Shown here: piece by piece, positions 63,201-64,000 of the stretch | Layout of the letters: the number at the start of each line of letters is the position of its first letter | Numbering within the stretch: position 1 is the stretch's first letter | DNA from: Toxoplasma gondii ME49 | Taxonomy: Eukaryota > Apicomplexa > Conoidasida > Eucoccidiorida > Sarcocystidae | Assembly (NCBI RefSeq): GCF_000006565.2 | Contig: NC_031477.1 | Coordinates: 3,566,043 to 3,630,042, forward strand | DNA length: 64,000 bases | Direction of reading: 5' to 3' | The notes under the pieces: generated by a model | Seen by the model: only the letters and a program-made list of their open reading frames with translations | Database searches by the model: none | What the model was told of the DNA's origin: nothing | Translations under genes and position numbers: made by a program

Positions 63201-64000
63201 AGCGTTCGCGACGGTTCAGTCAGCATCTAACGAAGGTGACTTCACCTCGTCCGTCACTCAAACCAGTTGAGACGTACATACACCGCGTCCCCATGCGATG
63301 GTGTTCCGGTCTTACCTATCAACATATATCTATAAGTATGTGTATCCTTCCGATAACCACAGACCTCTCAATTGAGAACGACGGTTTGCACTCTGCTTCC
63401 CGGCAAAAGGAAATGTGCGCCGAGCAGATACCTGTGTCTGGGCTCTCTTCGTCGTCACAAAAAACTCGACGATGTCGTCACGTCGTCACATGCTCCCGAC
63501 ACAGTCACTCCTCGTCACAGTGGAAGGACACCGTTTCCAGTAGGCACAGAGTCTACCGAAAGCACAGCGGCTTTTTATCTCGAAACTGCAGCGCGGGAAC
63601 ACGTTTAGGATTTCGAGGAGTCGACAACAAACGCGGCCTCAGGCGAGACGATACATGCAGGACTCGTTTCTGAAGCTTCGGGAGGCAGTTTCGACACCTG
63701 GCGCCCTAGTTAACGCTGTTCCTACGTTTGCTCCCCTGAGGGTTGCCTCTGTGCAAATGATCTGCAAGCCCAAACAATGTATCTCGAATCGAACACACTA
63801 GCGCAGCACACATCGACAGCATCAACCAGAGAGGCAGCTTTTCCACCCAGAGAACAGTGTCGAGTTGTCTGCGCCGGGAAAATAGTTTGGTGCCTTTACC
63901 ACGCACCGAGTTGTTACGGCTTCATGTTCCAGCTGGAGGCTTGACTCTTCCGAGGCGGTAGTTGCAATGCAGGGTATGATCTTCACCTTATCAATGCCGG
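60299..64000. other. PPKL leader and promoter, then unassigned DNA
   Basis: From 60330 to about 61450 the plus strand is purine-rich, so the minus transcript would be CT-rich as in the leaders of the other genes. (A/T)GAGACG heptamers lie at 60323-60329, 60664-60670, 61033-61039, 61213-61219 and 61746-61752. A hairpin lies at 62263-62284. A 197-codon plus frame (62123-62716) is Arg/Lys/Ser-rich with no motif. From 63 kb to the end nothing is recognised apart from a partial palindrome (CGTACATACACC) at about 63273. Confidence 0.5.
62263..62284. repeat. Inverted repeat, 8-bp arms
   Basis: GGCTCTGT and ACAGAGCC are separated by six bases, about 2 kb upstream of the PPKL start. Confidence 0.65.

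Noticed and set aside
1..64000. tRNA genes
   Set aside because: No stretch with a convincing GGTTCRA-type B box plus matching acceptor stem was seen on either strand; a covariance-model search was not possible.

Overview
The window looks like nuclear DNA of a cyst-forming coccidian, most likely Toxoplasma gondii (a close relative such as Hammondia is not excluded). Reasons: a macrophage migration inhibitory factor (MIF), a Vps10/sortilin receptor and a plant-type kelch-phosphatase that all read as the Toxoplasma proteins; genes with many short exons and GT-AG introns; CT-rich introns packed with (TA)n microsatellites; and (A/T)GAGACG promoter heptamers. I rebuilt seven multi-exon genes by hand from splice sites and phase. 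In every case the exon lengths add up to an intact reading frame. One further single-exon gene is present.

Layout, left to right. 1-1464: no gene. 1465-5789 (-): six-exon conserved-looking protein of unknown function. 9349-9918 (-): single-exon secreted protein of SRS/SAG-like type without a visible GPI tail. 13142-16613 (-): proteasome subunit beta type-1 (beta6); its last intron contains a degenerate piece of 18S rRNA. 19819-25518 (-): long protein ending in a CABLES-type cyclin box. 27201-27769: a 32-bp minisatellite. 27984-31302 (-): small mitochondrial membrane protein, probably ATP-synthase-associated. 32832-34674 (+): MIF, the only plus-strand gene, diverging from the mitochondrial gene. 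37325-46110 (-): sortilin-like receptor (SORTLR), convergent with MIF. 50229-60298 (-): PPKL phosphatase, 17 exons. 60299-64000: leader/promoter of PPKL and unassigned DNA.

The genes do not form a pathway. They cover protein turnover (beta6), cell-cycle control (CABLES-like, PPKL), mitochondrial energy (ATP-synthase-type protein), secretory sorting to rhoptries/micronemes (SORTLR) and a secreted cytokine mimic (MIF). The most unusual non-coding signals are a dispersed palindrome, GGTGTA-NN-TACACC, occurring over a dozen times in full or partial form (one half of it also forms the core of the minisatellite), and the 18S rRNA fragment in the proteasome intron. Exon boundaries come from consensus splice sites, reading phase and homology, not transcripts. 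Starts of the unknown gene, beta6 and PPKL are the least certain points.
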